Positions 45,167 to 54,601 are shown, counted from the first letter of the stretch. The stretch is 64,000 nt of DNA from Frigoribacterium sp. PhB116 (GCF_004364285.1 NZ_SOBE01000001.1:744001-808000), one strand, 5' to 3'. Translations and numbers: made by a program. The notes: a model not told the origin generated them from the letters alone.

Positions 45167-46126
45167 GTGACCGACCCGACCCGCGCCTCCTCGTCCGACG
45201 CCGCTGCCGACGCCGCCGACGGCGGGACCCGCTGGGCCGCCGACCTTAGGCTCGCGCTCACGCTCGCCGACGCGGCCGACGCGATCAGCACGGAGCGCTA
45301 CCGCTCCGCCGACCTGCACGTGTCGCTCAAGCCCGACCGCACGCACGTCACCGACGCCGACCAGGCCGTCGAGCGGGCCATCCGGGCCGGGATCGAGTCC
45401 GAGCGCCCCGACGACTCCTTCTACGGCGAGGAGTACGGAGACGACGCAGCCGGGGTCGACAGCGCCCACGAGGACGCCGCTGCGACGGACGACACCGGCA
45501 CCGGCACCGGCACCGATGCTGCCGGCCACGCCCGAGCGGTCCCCCGCCGCCAGTGGATCGTCGACCCGATCGACGGCACCGCCAACTTCCTCAGGGGCGT
45601 CCCCGTCTGGGCGACGCTCATCTCGCTCGTCGTCGACGGAGTCCCCGTCCTCGGCGTCGTCAGCGCCCCCGCACTCGGGCGTCGCTGGTGGGCGAGCACG
45701 GGCGGCGGAGCGTTCTCGTCCGAGCACGGCACGACCCCCCTGCGCGTCTCGGGCGTGCGCGAGCTCGCCGACGCGTCGCTGAGCTACAACGGCCTCGAGT
45801 ACTGGCGAGAGGCAGGCCGGCTCGAGCGGCTGCTGACGCTCACCGAGCAGGTCTGGCGCACCCGTGCTTACGGCGAGTTCTGGTCGTACCTGCTCGTCGC
45901 CGAGGGTGCGCTCGACGTCGCGGGCGAGCTCGGCCTCGAGCCCTACGACATGGCGGCGCTGATCCCGATCGTCGAGGAGGCGGGAGGCCGGTTCACGAGC
46001 GCCGACGGCGGGCCCGGCCCGTGGCACGGTAGTGCCCTCGCGACGAACGGCCTGCTGCACGACGACGTCCTCGCGGTCGTCGCCGCCTCCCCCGACGCGG
46101 CACCGAGGGTCATCCGCTCGGTGTAG
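45167..46126 (+). CDS. hisN: Histidinol-phosphatase, inositol-monophosphatase family
   Basis: 319 residues. The metal-site motifs are FYGEEYGDD (Glu of motif 1), WIVDPIDGTANF (D133, D136) and LEPYDMAALIPIVEEAGG. The DGTANFLRGVPVWATLISL pattern is that of actinobacterial HisN, which dephosphorylates histidinol-phosphate; inositol phosphatase is the alternative. Between motifs 1 and 2 there is an acidic, low-complexity insertion of about 35 residues (HEDAAATDDTGTGTGTDAA) from a GGCACC repeat, not usual for the family. GTG at 45167. Confidence 0.8.
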   Translation: MTDPTRASSSDAAADAADGGTRWAADLRLALTLADAADAISTERYRSADLHVSLKPDRTHVTDADQAVERAIRAGIESERPDDSFYGEEYGDDAAGVDSAHEDAAATDDTGTGTGTDAAGHARAVPRRQWIVDPIDGTANFLRGVPVWATLISLVVDGVPVLGVVSAPALGRRWWASTGGGAFSSEHGTTPLRVSGVRELADASLSYNGLEYWREAGRLERLLTLTEQVWRTRAYGEFWSYLLVAEGALDVAGELGLEPYDMAALIPIVEEAGGRFTSADGGPGPWHGSALATNGLLHDDVLAVVAASPDAAPRVIRSV

Positions 46127-46322
46127 GCCCCGGCCGGGAACCGGTCCCTCTGGTTGATGCTGACGAAACACCCGGTCGGCTTGACTGGCCGCAGGCAGTC
46201 GCCACACCCCGGAGGGGTCCCGCCGAAGGGCGGGTGAGCGAGCCAGGAGCCCCGCGGTCCGTCGTCACCTCGACGGGCCGCGGCGGCCCCGCCAACCAGA
46301 CCGTCTCGCAGAGGAGCCCCCC
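46127..46322 (+). promoter_or_regulatory. Structured leader upstream of a small ORF
   Basis: A gap with several short stems: GACTG/CAGTC (around 46183-46200), CCCC/GGGG, and CCCGCC-GAAG-GGCGGG near 46217-46232 with a tetraloop, then a GC-rich stem near the start of the ORF. TTGACT at 46181-46186 could be a -35 box. I cannot match it to a riboswitch class I know. Confidence 0.3.
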
Positions 46323-46472
46323 ATGTCCGTCGTCACCGCCGCCTCCCTCGTCGCCGCCCACACCAGCACGGTCACGCGCGTCGACCCTGCCGCCGTCGAC
46401 CTGCCCCGCACGCTCGCCGTCGACATCACCGCTTGGCTCGACGCCGCGGCCGCGCAGTCGCCCGCCGCCTGA
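46323..46472 (+). CDS. Small ORF, 49 residues, unknown
   Basis: ATG at 46323 is preceded by GAGGAG at good spacing. The 49 codons nearly all end in G or C, as in neighbouring genes, and read as an Ala/Val-rich peptide with AASLVAAHTSTVTRVDP and LAVDITAWLDAAAAQ, likely helical and without a signal peptide or cysteine. It ends 14 bases before the convergent MFS stop. I do not recognise it; the strong ribosome site and codon pattern are the support. Confidence 0.5.
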   Translation: MSVVTAASLVAAHTSTVTRVDPAAVDLPRTLAVDITAWLDAAAAQSPAA

Positions 46473-46485
46473 GCGGCAGCAGCTG

Positions 46486-47985
46486 CTAGGAGGCGTCGGC
46501 CGCCTCGCCCACCCGCCCCTGCTTGCGCGCCCGCAGGTCGAGCAGCGCCAGCACGAGCGCTCCCGCCACCAGGGCGATGGTCACCAGGAACCCGCTGCGG
46601 TACGCCTCGTGGTAGATGTCGAGGGTCGAGCCCTCGCTGCGTCCGGCGATGACCGAGTAGAAGGTCGAGACCGCCGCGGCCGTGCCGATGGCGGTGCCGG
46701 CGCGCTGGCCGACCTGGCCCATGGAGCCGGCGACCCCGCCCATCTCGACCGGCACCTCCGCCAGGGTCAGGGTCTGGTTCGGCGAGATGACGAAGCCTCC
46801 GCCGGTGCCGGCGACGAGCATGCCGCCCGCCATCGCCCACGGCGTGTACTCGGGCGGGGTGAGCGTCGCGGCCAGCAGGAGGACGACGAAGCCGACCCCC
46901 ACGAGCACGAGGCCGAGCACGACGAGGCTCCGGCCGTACTTCTCGACGATGCGTCCGCCGTAGAACGCGGCGACCGCGCTGGTCAGCGCGAACGGGATGG
47001 TCACCATGCCGGCGTAGACGGGCTCGAGGCCGAGCCCCTGCTGCAGGAAGAGCGTCGTGAGCAGGAACGTCGCGGGCAGCGCGCAGAAGTACACGGTCGC
47101 GATGAGGGTGCCGTTGCGGTACGACGCGAGCGAGAACAGCGAGAAGTGCACCACCGGCGACTTGCCGTGGGCCTTGTAGCGCTGCTCCCACCAGACGAAG
47201 AGGGCACCGAACCCCGCGAACCCGATCAGGAACAGCCAGCGCAGCGGGTCGTCGCCCTGGCCGGTCGTCAGCACGAACGGCAGCATCAGGGTGAGGATCG
47301 TCAGCCCGAGCAGCACGATCCCCATGAGGTCGAGCTCGTTGTGCCCGCTCGGGGCGGTCGAGGTGCGGGGCAGCAGCTTGAGGGCGAAGACGATGGCGAC
47401 GATGCCGAGCGGCACGTTCATCCAGAACAGGAGGCGCCAGCCGTCCTGGGCGCCGCCCACCGCGATCAACAGGCCGCCGATCGTGGGGCCGAACGCGGTC
47501 GAGACGCCGATGACCGCCCCGAACAGGCCGAAGGCACGGCCGCGCTCGCGTCCCTGGAACAGCTGCTGGATCAGGCCGAGCACCTGCGGCATCTGGATCC
47601 CCGCCGCGACGCCCTGCAGGATGCGCGCGGCGACGAGGAGCTCGACGGTGGGAGCGATCGCGCAGAGCACGCTGGCCACGGTGAACGAGCTGAGGCCGAT
47701 GACGAACATCAGGCGCCGCGACTTGAGGTCGCCGAGGCGGCCCGACGGCACGAGCGACAGGCCGAAGGCGAGGGCGTAGCCCGCGACGATGAGCTGCAGC
47801 GCCGTCGGTCCGGCACCGAGCGACGCCTCGATGCTCGGCAGGCCCACGTTGACCTTCGACAGGTCGAGGATCGTCAGCGCCGCGACGCCTACGCAGACCC
47901 AGAACGCCTGCCACTTCTGACGCTCGTCGTACCCCGACGACGAGGAGGAGGTGGGCACGGAGGAGGTGTCGGGCGCGTTCGTCAT
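46486..47985 (-). CDS. MFS exporter, DHA2 (EmrB/QacA-like) family
   Basis: 499 residues with 14 hydrophobic helices, the DHA2 hallmark. VAALTILDLSKVNVGLPSIE with an acidic residue in helix 1, GRLGDLKSRRLMFVIGL (motif A) and VAARILQGVAAGIQMPQVLG (motif C region) are present. It should export drugs or small molecules with proton antiport. ATG at 47985 was chosen over an in-frame ATG 14 codons upstream because family N-termini are short. It is divergent from the large surface-protein gene. Confidence 0.82.
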   Translation of the reverse strand: MTNAPDTSSVPTSSSSSGYDERQKWQAFWVCVGVAALTILDLSKVNVGLPSIEASLGAGPTALQLIVAGYALAFGLSLVPSGRLGDLKSRRLMFVIGLSSFTVASVLCAIAPTVELLVAARILQGVAAGIQMPQVLGLIQQLFQGRERGRAFGLFGAVIGVSTAFGPTIGGLLIAVGGAQDGWRLLFWMNVPLGIVAIVFALKLLPRTSTAPSGHNELDLMGIVLLGLTILTLMLPFVLTTGQGDDPLRWLFLIGFAGFGALFVWWEQRYKAHGKSPVVHFSLFSLASYRNGTLIATVYFCALPATFLLTTLFLQQGLGLEPVYAGMVTIPFALTSAVAAFYGGRIVEKYGRSLVVLGLVLVGVGFVVLLLAATLTPPEYTPWAMAGGMLVAGTGGGFVISPNQTLTLAEVPVEMGGVAGSMGQVGQRAGTAIGTAAAVSTFYSVIAGRSEGSTLDIYHEAYRSGFLVTIALVAGALVLALLDLRARKQGRVGEAADAS

Positions 47986-48165
47986 GGAGGTTCCGTCATA
48001 CACCTGCAGAGACTGCACGGCTCTCACCGGGGATGCCTGGCCCGTTTGCGAGCGTGCGCCCGTTCGGCGGTCCTCGCCCCTGTCGTGCCTCCCTGATCCG
48101 TGTGAAGATCACTCAAGTCGACGCCGACCTGTCACCTGGGCCGGCCCTCACGGATCAGGATCCCC

Positions 48166-51100
48166 ATGCGCAGCGTCACGACACCCCGTGGCCGGCTCAC
48201 TCGGACGCTCGTCGCGTTCGCGGTCGCCGCGGCCGCCGTCTCCCCCGCCCTCCTCGTCGCCGGGCCGGCCCACGCCGCCGGCACGCCCCTCCTGACCGAG
48301 TCCTTCACCGGCAGCTCGATCGCCGACCCGGCCTGGCGCGGCCTCAACGACGCCTGCCTCACCGGGGCCACCGCGGCGGCCCCGGCCGGCAGCAGCAACC
48401 TGTCGCAGTGCTCCGACCTGAGCGGGTCGCCCGCGGTCGGCACCCCCGGCTTCCTGCAGCTGAACGCCGAGAGCGGCTTCCGTCGCGGCGGCGTCGTCTA
48501 CAACCAGGCCATCCCCGGCAACGGCGGCCTCGTCGTCGAGTTCGACCAGTGGCAGTACGGCCCCGACGGCGGCGACGGAGGCGACGGGATCGGCTTCTTC
48601 CTCACCGACGGCGGCGAGCAGCTCACCATGACGGGCGCCGACGGCGGCTCGCTCGGCTACGGCAACCGCAACGGCGACCCCGGCGTCGTCGGCGGCTACG
48701 TCGGCATCGGCCTCGACGCCTACGGCAACTTCGCGAACCCCACCGAACTGCGCGACGCGACCTGTACCCCGCCCGAGGTCGGCCCCGGCTTCGTGCCGAA
48801 CGCCGTGTCGCTCCGCGGCCCCGGCAGCGGCACCACCGGCTACTGCTGGCTGGCCGGCACGGTGGGTGCGAACACCGGCGGCGACCGGTTCGCCTCGACG
48901 TTGCCGGGCTCGCTGCGCGGCACCGGCGCCGACGACACCAGCCGCGACTCCGTCCGCGTGACCCTGAGCCCGGACGCGCTCCCCCTCGTCACCGTCGACA
49001 TCGACTTCCACGACGGCCGCGGCTACCTGCGCGTGCTCGAGCACCAGATGACCGACGCCGCCCCCGACACCTACAAGCTCGGCTTCCTCGGCTCGACGGG
49101 CGGCGCGACCGACGTGCACCTGATCCGCAACCTCTCCGTCTCGTCGGTGCAGGAGCTCGGCGCGCTCAACGTCGTCAAGTCCGTCTCGAGCTCGACGCCG
49201 ACCGAGGGATACGCCGTCGGCGACCGCATCGACTACTCGTTCACCGTCAGCAACACCTCCGTCGTCAGGCTCAACGCCCTGTCGATCGCCGACGCCCTCG
49301 CGGACGGCCTCAGCTGCCCGACCACGACCCTCGCCCCTGTCGGCCAGCCGGGAGCCACGACCGTCTGCACGGGCGGGCACACGGTGACCACCGCCGACGC
49401 GCAGACCGCGACCTTCACGAACACGGCGACCGCCCGCGCGGTCGACGCCGGCAACGGGGCGCCGATCGTCAGCGACCCGTCGACGGCCACCGCGCCGCTC
49501 GACCAGCTGCAGCCCGCCGTGGGCCTGACCCAGACCGCCGAGCTGATCGACGCGGACGGCGACGGCGTCGCCGGCCCGGGCGACACGATCCGCTACCGCT
49601 TCACGGTGACCAACACGGGCGAGACGCCCCTCGGCGGCCTCGCCGTCGACACGGGATCCGCCCCGGCCGTCGACACCACCGGGGTCGCCCTGGTGGTGGG
49701 CGGCACCCGCACCTTCACGTCCGACCGCCCGGTGACCCAGGCCGACGTCGACGCGGGCGGCCCGCTCGTCAACACCGCTTCTGCCACGGGCTCGTCGCCC
49801 TCGGGGCTGACGGCCGCCAGCGGCCCCTCGGTCGTCGCGACGCCCCTCCTGACGGCCTCGGACCTGCTCGAGCTCGGCGTCGAGCAGGCCCTCAGCACCG
49901 ACGCGGACGGCGACGGCCTGGCCGGTCTCGGCGACGTCGTCACCTACCAGTACACGGTCACCAACACGGGCACGAGCACCCTCACCGGCGTCGCCCTCGC
50001 CCCGACGCGCGGCACCGGAGTCGTGGTCCTGAGCGGCGACCCGGCGTCCCTCGCCCCGGGCGCCTCCGTGACCTACACGGCCACGACGACGATCACCCAG
50101 GCCGACGTCGACAGCCCGGCCCCCGTCACGGAGACGGCCACCGCCTCCGCCACGGGGGTCGACGGGCCGCTCACCACCGCGCCCGCCTCGGTGCAGACCC
50201 TCACCGCCGCGGCCGACGACGCGCTGGCGGTCGACGTCGTGCCCGTGCTCGACGACACGAACGGGAACGGCCTGGCCGACCCGGGCGAGACGATCTCGTA
50301 CGAGTACGTCGTGACCAACGCGGGCAACACGAGCCTGACCGACATCGTCATCGCCGGCCCGGGCGTGCTGCGGCCCGAGCGCGTCGGCGACGGGACCGCC
50401 GCCCCCGACGGCACCGTCCGCTTCACGTCCGCTCCCCGCACCGTCACGCAGGCCGACGTCGACGCGGGCGACCCTCTCGTGGTCACCGCCACGGCGACGG
50501 GCACGACTCCGGAGGGCACCACGATCGACAGCCCCGCGGCCTCGGGCAGCACGCCGCTGCTCGCTGCCGTGGGCGGCCTCGACCTCGAGCTCACGGCCGT
50601 GCTCACCGACACCGACGGCAACGGCGCGGCCGACGCAGGCGAGACGATCACCTACACGTACACCTCGACCAACACGGGCACGGCGACGCTGACCGGCCTG
50701 GGCGTGACGGCGCCGCGCACCCCCGTCACGACGGCGCCGCCCGCGTCGCTGGCACCGGGAGCATCCGTCACCGTGACCGGCAGCTACGTGGTCACGCAGG
50801 CCGACGTGGACGCCGGCACCGACCTGGGCGCCGCGGCGGTCGCCACGGCCACCGACCCGGAAGGAGGCGCGGTGACGTCACCCGAGGTCGCCCTCGCGAT
50901 CCCGACGCCGGTCGCCCCCGGCACCGCCGGCCTGTCGATCGAGGTGACGGCCGTGCTCACCGACACCAACGGCAACGGCGTGGCCGACGCAGGCGAGGTC
51001 GTCACGTACCGCTACGTGGTCCGGAACGACGGCACGCTGAGCCTCACCGGCGTCTCGGTCGCGGACCCCGACGCCCAGGGTCTCGCCCCCGAGTCAGCGG

Positions 51101-51567
51101 ACCTCGCACCGGGCGAGTCGGTCACCTTCACCGCCACGCGGACGGTGACGGACCGCGACGTGCTCGCCGCCGCAGCAGGCGACGGCACCGTGCGGACGAC
51201 GGCCCGCGCCACCGGCAGCGCCCCCGACGGGACGCTCGTCACCTCGGCGGCCGACGTCGTCGCGGTCGAGGCCGGAGCGGTGCCGACGTCGCCGACCGAT
51301 CCCTCGACGCCGCCCGTCGACCCGGGGACGGGCCCCGTCGGGCCGGTCACCGTCACGCCGGTCGCGCCCGGTCCGGGAGCAGGCACGGCACCCGGCGTCG
51401 GGAACGGCGGCGGCGGCGGCACGACGGCCGGTCGCGCCGGTCTCGCGTTCACGGGTGCCGAGAGCGCTTGGCTCGCGAGCGTCGCGGCGATGCTCCTCGT
51501 GGCCGGCATCGGTGCGGTCTCGGTCGCGCGCCTCCGGACGGGCGGCGGTCGACACCAGCGTCGCTGA
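48166..51567 (+). CDS. Large cell-wall-anchored protein: lectin-like domain plus six DUF11-like repeats, LAxTG signal
   Basis: 1133 residues. A signal peptide ends near residue 38 (GPAHA). An L-type-lectin-like domain follows (about 40-330; WRGLNDACLTG, VVEFDQWQYGPDGGDGGDGIGFFL, GYVGIGLDAYGNF). Six repeats of 117-119 residues start near 333, 451, 568, 686, 805 and 923. Five of them open with an EF-hand-like calcium loop such as DTNGNGLADPGE, then TxxYxYxVTNTG and VTQADVDAG. A Pro/Gly-rich spacer (about 1035-1090) leads to LAFTG (near 1093), a membrane helix and an Arg tail, the class E sortase signal. It is probably an adhesin or matrix protein. ATG at 48166. Confidence 0.85.
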   Translation: MRSVTTPRGRLTRTLVAFAVAAAAVSPALLVAGPAHAAGTPLLTESFTGSSIADPAWRGLNDACLTGATAAAPAGSSNLSQCSDLSGSPAVGTPGFLQLNAESGFRRGGVVYNQAIPGNGGLVVEFDQWQYGPDGGDGGDGIGFFLTDGGEQLTMTGADGGSLGYGNRNGDPGVVGGYVGIGLDAYGNFANPTELRDATCTPPEVGPGFVPNAVSLRGPGSGTTGYCWLAGTVGANTGGDRFASTLPGSLRGTGADDTSRDSVRVTLSPDALPLVTVDIDFHDGRGYLRVLEHQMTDAAPDTYKLGFLGSTGGATDVHLIRNLSVSSVQELGALNVVKSVSSSTPTEGYAVGDRIDYSFTVSNTSVVRLNALSIADALADGLSCPTTTLAPVGQPGATTVCTGGHTVTTADAQTATFTNTATARAVDAGNGAPIVSDPSTATAPLDQLQPAVGLTQTAELIDADGDGVAGPGDTIRYRFTVTNTGETPLGGLAVDTGSAPAVDTTGVALVVGGTRTFTSDRPVTQADVDAGGPLVNTASATGSSPSGLTAASGPSVVATPLLTASDLLELGVEQALSTDADGDGLAGLGDVVTYQYTVTNTGTSTLTGVALAPTRGTGVVVLSGDPASLAPGASVTYTATTTITQADVDSPAPVTETATASATGVDGPLTTAPASVQTLTAAADDALAVDVVPVLDDTNGNGLADPGETISYEYVVTNAGNTSLTDIVIAGPGVLRPERVGDGTAAPDGTVRFTSAPRTVTQADVDAGDPLVVTATATGTTPEGTTIDSPAASGSTPLLAAVGGLDLELTAVLTDTDGNGAADAGETITYTYTSTNTGTATLTGLGVTAPRTPVTTAPPASLAPGASVTVTGSYVVTQADVDAGTDLGAAAVATATDPEGGAVTSPEVALAIPTPVAPGTAGLSIEVTAVLTDTNGNGVADAGEVVTYRYVVRNDGTLSLTGVSVADPDAQGLAPESADLAPGESVTFTATRTVTDRDVLAAAAGDGTVRTTARATGSAPDGTLVTSAADVVAVEAGAVPTSPTDPSTPPVDPGTGPVGPVTVTPVAPGPGAGTAPGVGNGGGGGTTAGRAGLAFTGAESAWLASVAAMLLVAGIGAVSVARLRTGGGRHQRR

Positions 51568-51816
51568 CCGAGCCGCGACAGGACGGGCACGGCGAACTCG
51601 CCGCGCCTGTCCCGTGTCCCCCATCTGGACCACCCGGCTCGTCACCCGTTCGAGGGCCGAGACCATCCGGCGACCACCCGACGGACCCGGAAATGGTGGG
51701 CGGATCTCCTTAGGCTCGTCACAGGGGCCTCGTCTGGGTGCCCCACGCATGTCCCCCGGCGCTGGGCTAGGGCGATGAGCACTGTCGCTCCATCTCCTAC
51801 AGAAAGCACCAGGTAC

Positions 51817-53313
51817 GTGATCACCAAGTTCTCTTGGCGTCGCGCGCTAGCCGTTCCGGCTGCGCTCTCGCTCGCCCTCGGTGGGGTCCTCCTCACCTCC
51901 ACCGCCGCCTCCGCCGCTGTCGGCGACCTCGTCGTCACGAGCCCTGCGGAGGGGGCGACCACGACCTCCCGTGACGTGGACATCGTGGGCTCGGCCGTCG
52001 CCGGCTCGTCGATCCGTGTCTTCAGCGACACGACGCGCACCACCCTCCTCGGCTCGGCGACGACCGACCGCACCACCGGTGCCTTCACCGTCGACCTGCC
52101 TGCCTACGCGGAGACCGTGTCCTCGCGACAGAGCGTCTTCGTCGACGGCATCGCCGGCGGCAGCGGCTTCTCGGACGCCAAGACGGTGGCCTTCCGCCTC
52201 CCCATCTCGAAGTTCCTCACCGTCGCGACCCCGACGGAGGCCCAGGTGCTCGACACGCGCACCGTCACCTTCTCGGGCACCGCGTCCGAGGGCTCGACGG
52301 TCGTCGTGAGCAACGCCTCGGGCGAGCTCGGACGCCAGAACCTCGGCAACGCCACGTCGTACGCGATCACGTACACCTACGCCGACACGTCGGCGGCGGC
52401 CCAGTCGGTCACCGTGAACGGCACCCTCGGCGGCAGCGGCATCACCCCCGTGACCCGTGCGTTCTCGATCCCGGCGCCCGTCGTCGCGCCGGCCCCCGCC
52501 AAGGTGGTCGCACTCGACAGCCCCGTCGCGGGCTCCACGACCGCGAGCCGCACCGTGACGTTCTCGGGCACGGCGCCCGTCGGCTCCACGGTCGTCGTGA
52601 ACGGCCCGACCGGTGAGCTCGGCCGTCAGAACCTCGGCAGCGGCTCGACCTGGTCGATCGTCGTCACCTACTCCGACACCGCCCCCGTCGCGCAGACCGT
52701 CACGGTCAGCGGCTTCGTCGGCGGCAGCGGCTTCGACAACACCGTGACGCGTGCCTTCACCCTGCCCGCCGTCGCGGCCGTCCCGGTCACCCCGACCGTG
52801 CTCGCCCCTCCGGTCATCACCTCGCCGATCCCCGACCAGGTCATCGTCGGTTCCGACGTCGTCATCTCGGGCACCGGCACGCCGGGCGACAACATCGCCT
52901 ACGTGGTCTTCCCCAAGGGCCAGACGCCTGAGTCGTCCGCTGCCTTCGACGAGGCCATCGCCGACGAGAGCATCGTCGTCGACGCGGCAGGCAACTGGAC
53001 CACCACCCTCCGCAACGTCGAGGCCGGCAGCTTCACCGTCGTCGCCTTCGCGTTCACGGTCGACGCCGACGGCGTCCTGACCGGCATCTCCGGCGATTCG
53101 AACTCGGTCGACTTCAGCGTCGTCGCCGCCACCGCGGTCGCCGCTGCCGTCACCCCCGTCCGTTCCCCGGGCGGCCTCGCCTACACCGGCTCGGACGACC
53201 AGGGCCTCGCGATCGGCCTGGGCGCTGCCCTGACCCTCGCCGGCGCCGGCCTCGCGTTCGCGGCTCGTCGCCGTGCGCGCCTCGCCCCCTTGTCGGTCAC
53301 CGACTCGGAGTAG
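51817..53313 (+). CDS. Cell-wall-anchored Ig-like repeat protein with LAxTG signal
   Basis: 498 residues from GTG 51817 (signal peptide VITKFSWRRALAVPAALSL... ending in AASAA); an in-frame ATG at 51775 would add 14 residues before the basic region and is less likely. Four Ig-like beta repeats of about 85-90 residues follow; two are near-copies that share VTFSGTA, GSTVVV and GELGRQNLG. The C-terminus has LAYTG, a hydrophobic helix and RRRAR, again the class E sortase pattern. Being next to the large LAFTG protein suggests a shared wall function. No enzymatic motif is seen. Confidence 0.82.
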   Translation: MITKFSWRRALAVPAALSLALGGVLLTSTAASAAVGDLVVTSPAEGATTTSRDVDIVGSAVAGSSIRVFSDTTRTTLLGSATTDRTTGAFTVDLPAYAETVSSRQSVFVDGIAGGSGFSDAKTVAFRLPISKFLTVATPTEAQVLDTRTVTFSGTASEGSTVVVSNASGELGRQNLGNATSYAITYTYADTSAAAQSVTVNGTLGGSGITPVTRAFSIPAPVVAPAPAKVVALDSPVAGSTTASRTVTFSGTAPVGSTVVVNGPTGELGRQNLGSGSTWSIVVTYSDTAPVAQTVTVSGFVGGSGFDNTVTRAFTLPAVAAVPVTPTVLAPPVITSPIPDQVIVGSDVVISGTGTPGDNIAYVVFPKGQTPESSAAFDEAIADESIVVDAAGNWTTTLRNVEAGSFTVVAFAFTVDADGVLTGISGDSNSVDFSVVAATAVAAAVTPVRSPGGLAYTGSDDQGLAIGLGAALTLAGAGLAFAARRRARLAPLSVTDSE

Positions 53314-53333
53314 CACCGCACCACGCACACGGA

Positions 53334-53364
53334 GAAGGCCCCTGACCGCACGGTCGGGGCCTTC
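53334..53364 (+). terminator. Terminator after the Ig-like repeat gene
   Basis: GAAGGCCCC-T-GACC (53334-53347) pairs with GGTC-GGGGCCTTC (53352-53364) with one bulged base and a 4-base loop, 20 bases after the stop. A partly T-rich stretch follows. Confidence 0.75.
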
Positions 53365-53436
53365 CTCGTGTTCTGGCACCGCGCCTCCTGCGGGCTGCCT
53401 TGCGGTGTGCAGCGGGCCGTGCGCCCACGGAACGAC

Positions 53437-53469
53437 GAAGGCCCCCTCCCGAGATGGGAGGGGGCCTTC
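53437..53469 (-). terminator. Terminator of ssrA
   Basis: GAAGGCCCCCTCCC (53437-53450) and GGGAGGGGGCCTTC (53456-53469) form a perfect 14-bp stem. It lies 40 bases past the tmRNA 3' end and is followed on the minus strand by TTCGTCGTT-like sequence. Confidence 0.75.
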
Positions 53470-53508
53470 GACGTCGCGACGACGGAACAAAGTGTGACAA
53501 CGACCTGG

Positions 53509-53886
53509 TGGTGGAGATGGGGGGAATTGAACCCCCGTCCATCGCTGAGATTGCACGCATTCTACGGGCGTAGCCAGATGAGACGTTCTGCTCGGCCCCG
53601 ACCTTCGCTACTGGCTTCTAGGTCGACGAGCCCAGCCCGAGTGAAAGTCCCGCGTGACCCTCAGGCGTAGTCACGCAGCAAGCCCTCTAGATGACGTCAG
53701 GCTCTGGTTAGAAGGCGGTCACCAGACTGACGGACTCCATGTGGCTCTACTGCTTACGCAGCGAGAGCGAAGTCAGTGCGCTTGTTATTGGCACTTATTG
53801 TTTTCCAGAGATCGTTTACGAGATAACCCTGGATCCTCGGCCCGCTTCTCGTTCGCACACAGGCGATGTCGAAACCGATCATCCCC
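53509..53886 (-). ncRNA. ssrA: Transfer-messenger RNA
   Basis: 378 bases. The 5' end GGGGATG (53886-53880) pairs with CATCTCC next to the encoded ACCA end (53509-53512). The 5' part ATCGGTTTCGAC and the 3' T-arm GGACGGGGGTTCAATTCCC are universal tmRNA marks. The tag frame reads GCC AAT AAC AAG ... GCG TAA, giving ANNKRTDFALAA, with the ...FALAA degradation end. It rescues stalled ribosomes with SmpB, whose gene lies 84 bases upstream. Confidence 0.95.
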
Positions 53887-53970
53887 GTGAGGGGGCCGTT
53901 GTCACACTCTGTTGATCTATGAAGAACCGTTGTCGCTGTGGACGAGTCTACTCCGCCGGGCGGGACGGTT

Positions 53971-54447
53971 CTACTCGCCCAGGTGCTTCCGGGCCGACAT
54001 CGCCGACTGCGCCTCACGGGTCGCCGTGCGCTCGCGCAGGGTCTGCCGCTTGTCGTACTCGCGCTTGCCCTTGGCGACCGCGATCTCGACCTTCGCCCGG
54101 CCGTCGCTGAAGTAGATCTTGAGGGGGATGACCGTGAAGCCGCCCTCCTTCGTCTTCTGCCCGATCTTGACGATCTGCTGCTTGTGCAGCAGCAGTTTGC
54201 GCTTGCGCCGGGGCGCGTGGTTGTTCCAGGTGCCCTCGGTGTACTCGGGGATGTGCACCGCGTCGAGCCAGGCCTCGCCGGCGTCGACGAAGGCGTAGCC
54301 GTCGACGAGCGACGCACGCCCCTGCCGCAGCGACTTGACCTCGGTGCCGCTCAGCACGATGCCCGCCTCGTAGGTGTCCTCGATCAGGTAATCGTGGCGC
54401 GCCCGACGGTTGGTGGCCACGACCTTCTCGCCGCGTTCTTTCGCCAC
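53971..54447 (-). CDS. smpB: SsrA-binding protein SmpB
   Basis: 158 residues. [62 protein letters not shown] and the basic C-terminal tail are family hallmarks. It binds the tRNA-like part of tmRNA and guides it to stalled ribosomes. GTG start at 54447 with GGAGG eight bases upstream. It is transcribed towards ssrA, an arrangement seen in many bacteria. Confidence 0.95.
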   Translation of the reverse strand: MAKERGEKVVATNRRARHDYLIEDTYEAGIVLSGTEVKSLRQGRASLVDGYAFVDAGEAWLDAVHIPEYTEGTWNNHAPRRKRKLLLHKQQIVKIGQKTKEGGFTVIPLKIYFSDGRAKVEIAVAKGKREYDKRQTLRERTATREAQSAMSARKHLGE

Positions 54448-54520
54448 GCTGTGCCTCCGGTCGTTCGTGTGGTGGTCTGCCCGCGATCAGGCAGCCTGTC
54501 AGTCTACACAGCCCGACGAC

Positions 54521-54562
54521 GAAGGAGGCGCGGTGCAGGCTGACCTGCACCGCGCCTCCTTC
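54521..54562 (-). terminator. Terminator after ftsX built from inverted AGGAGGCGCGGTG copies
   Basis: GAAGGAGGCGCGGTGCAGG (54521-54539) pairs perfectly over 19 bases with 54544-54562, with a 4-base loop. Both arms contain a full copy of the dispersed 13-mer. Confidence 0.8.
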
Positions 54563-54601
54563 ATGGACCCGCTCGTCGGGGTGTCACGGCCCTCGGCGTC
54601 G

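Noticed and set aside
49500-51050. A CRISPR-like or tandem DNA repeat in the large surface-protein gene
   Set aside because: The period of about 350 bases reflects in-frame 118-residue protein repeats with silent divergence, not short direct repeats with spacers.
51775-51816. ATG 51775 as the start of the Ig-like repeat protein
   Set aside because: It would place 14 polar residues before the Lys/Arg region of an otherwise ideal signal peptide; GTG 51817 with GAAAG upstream fits better, though the longer form cannot be excluded.
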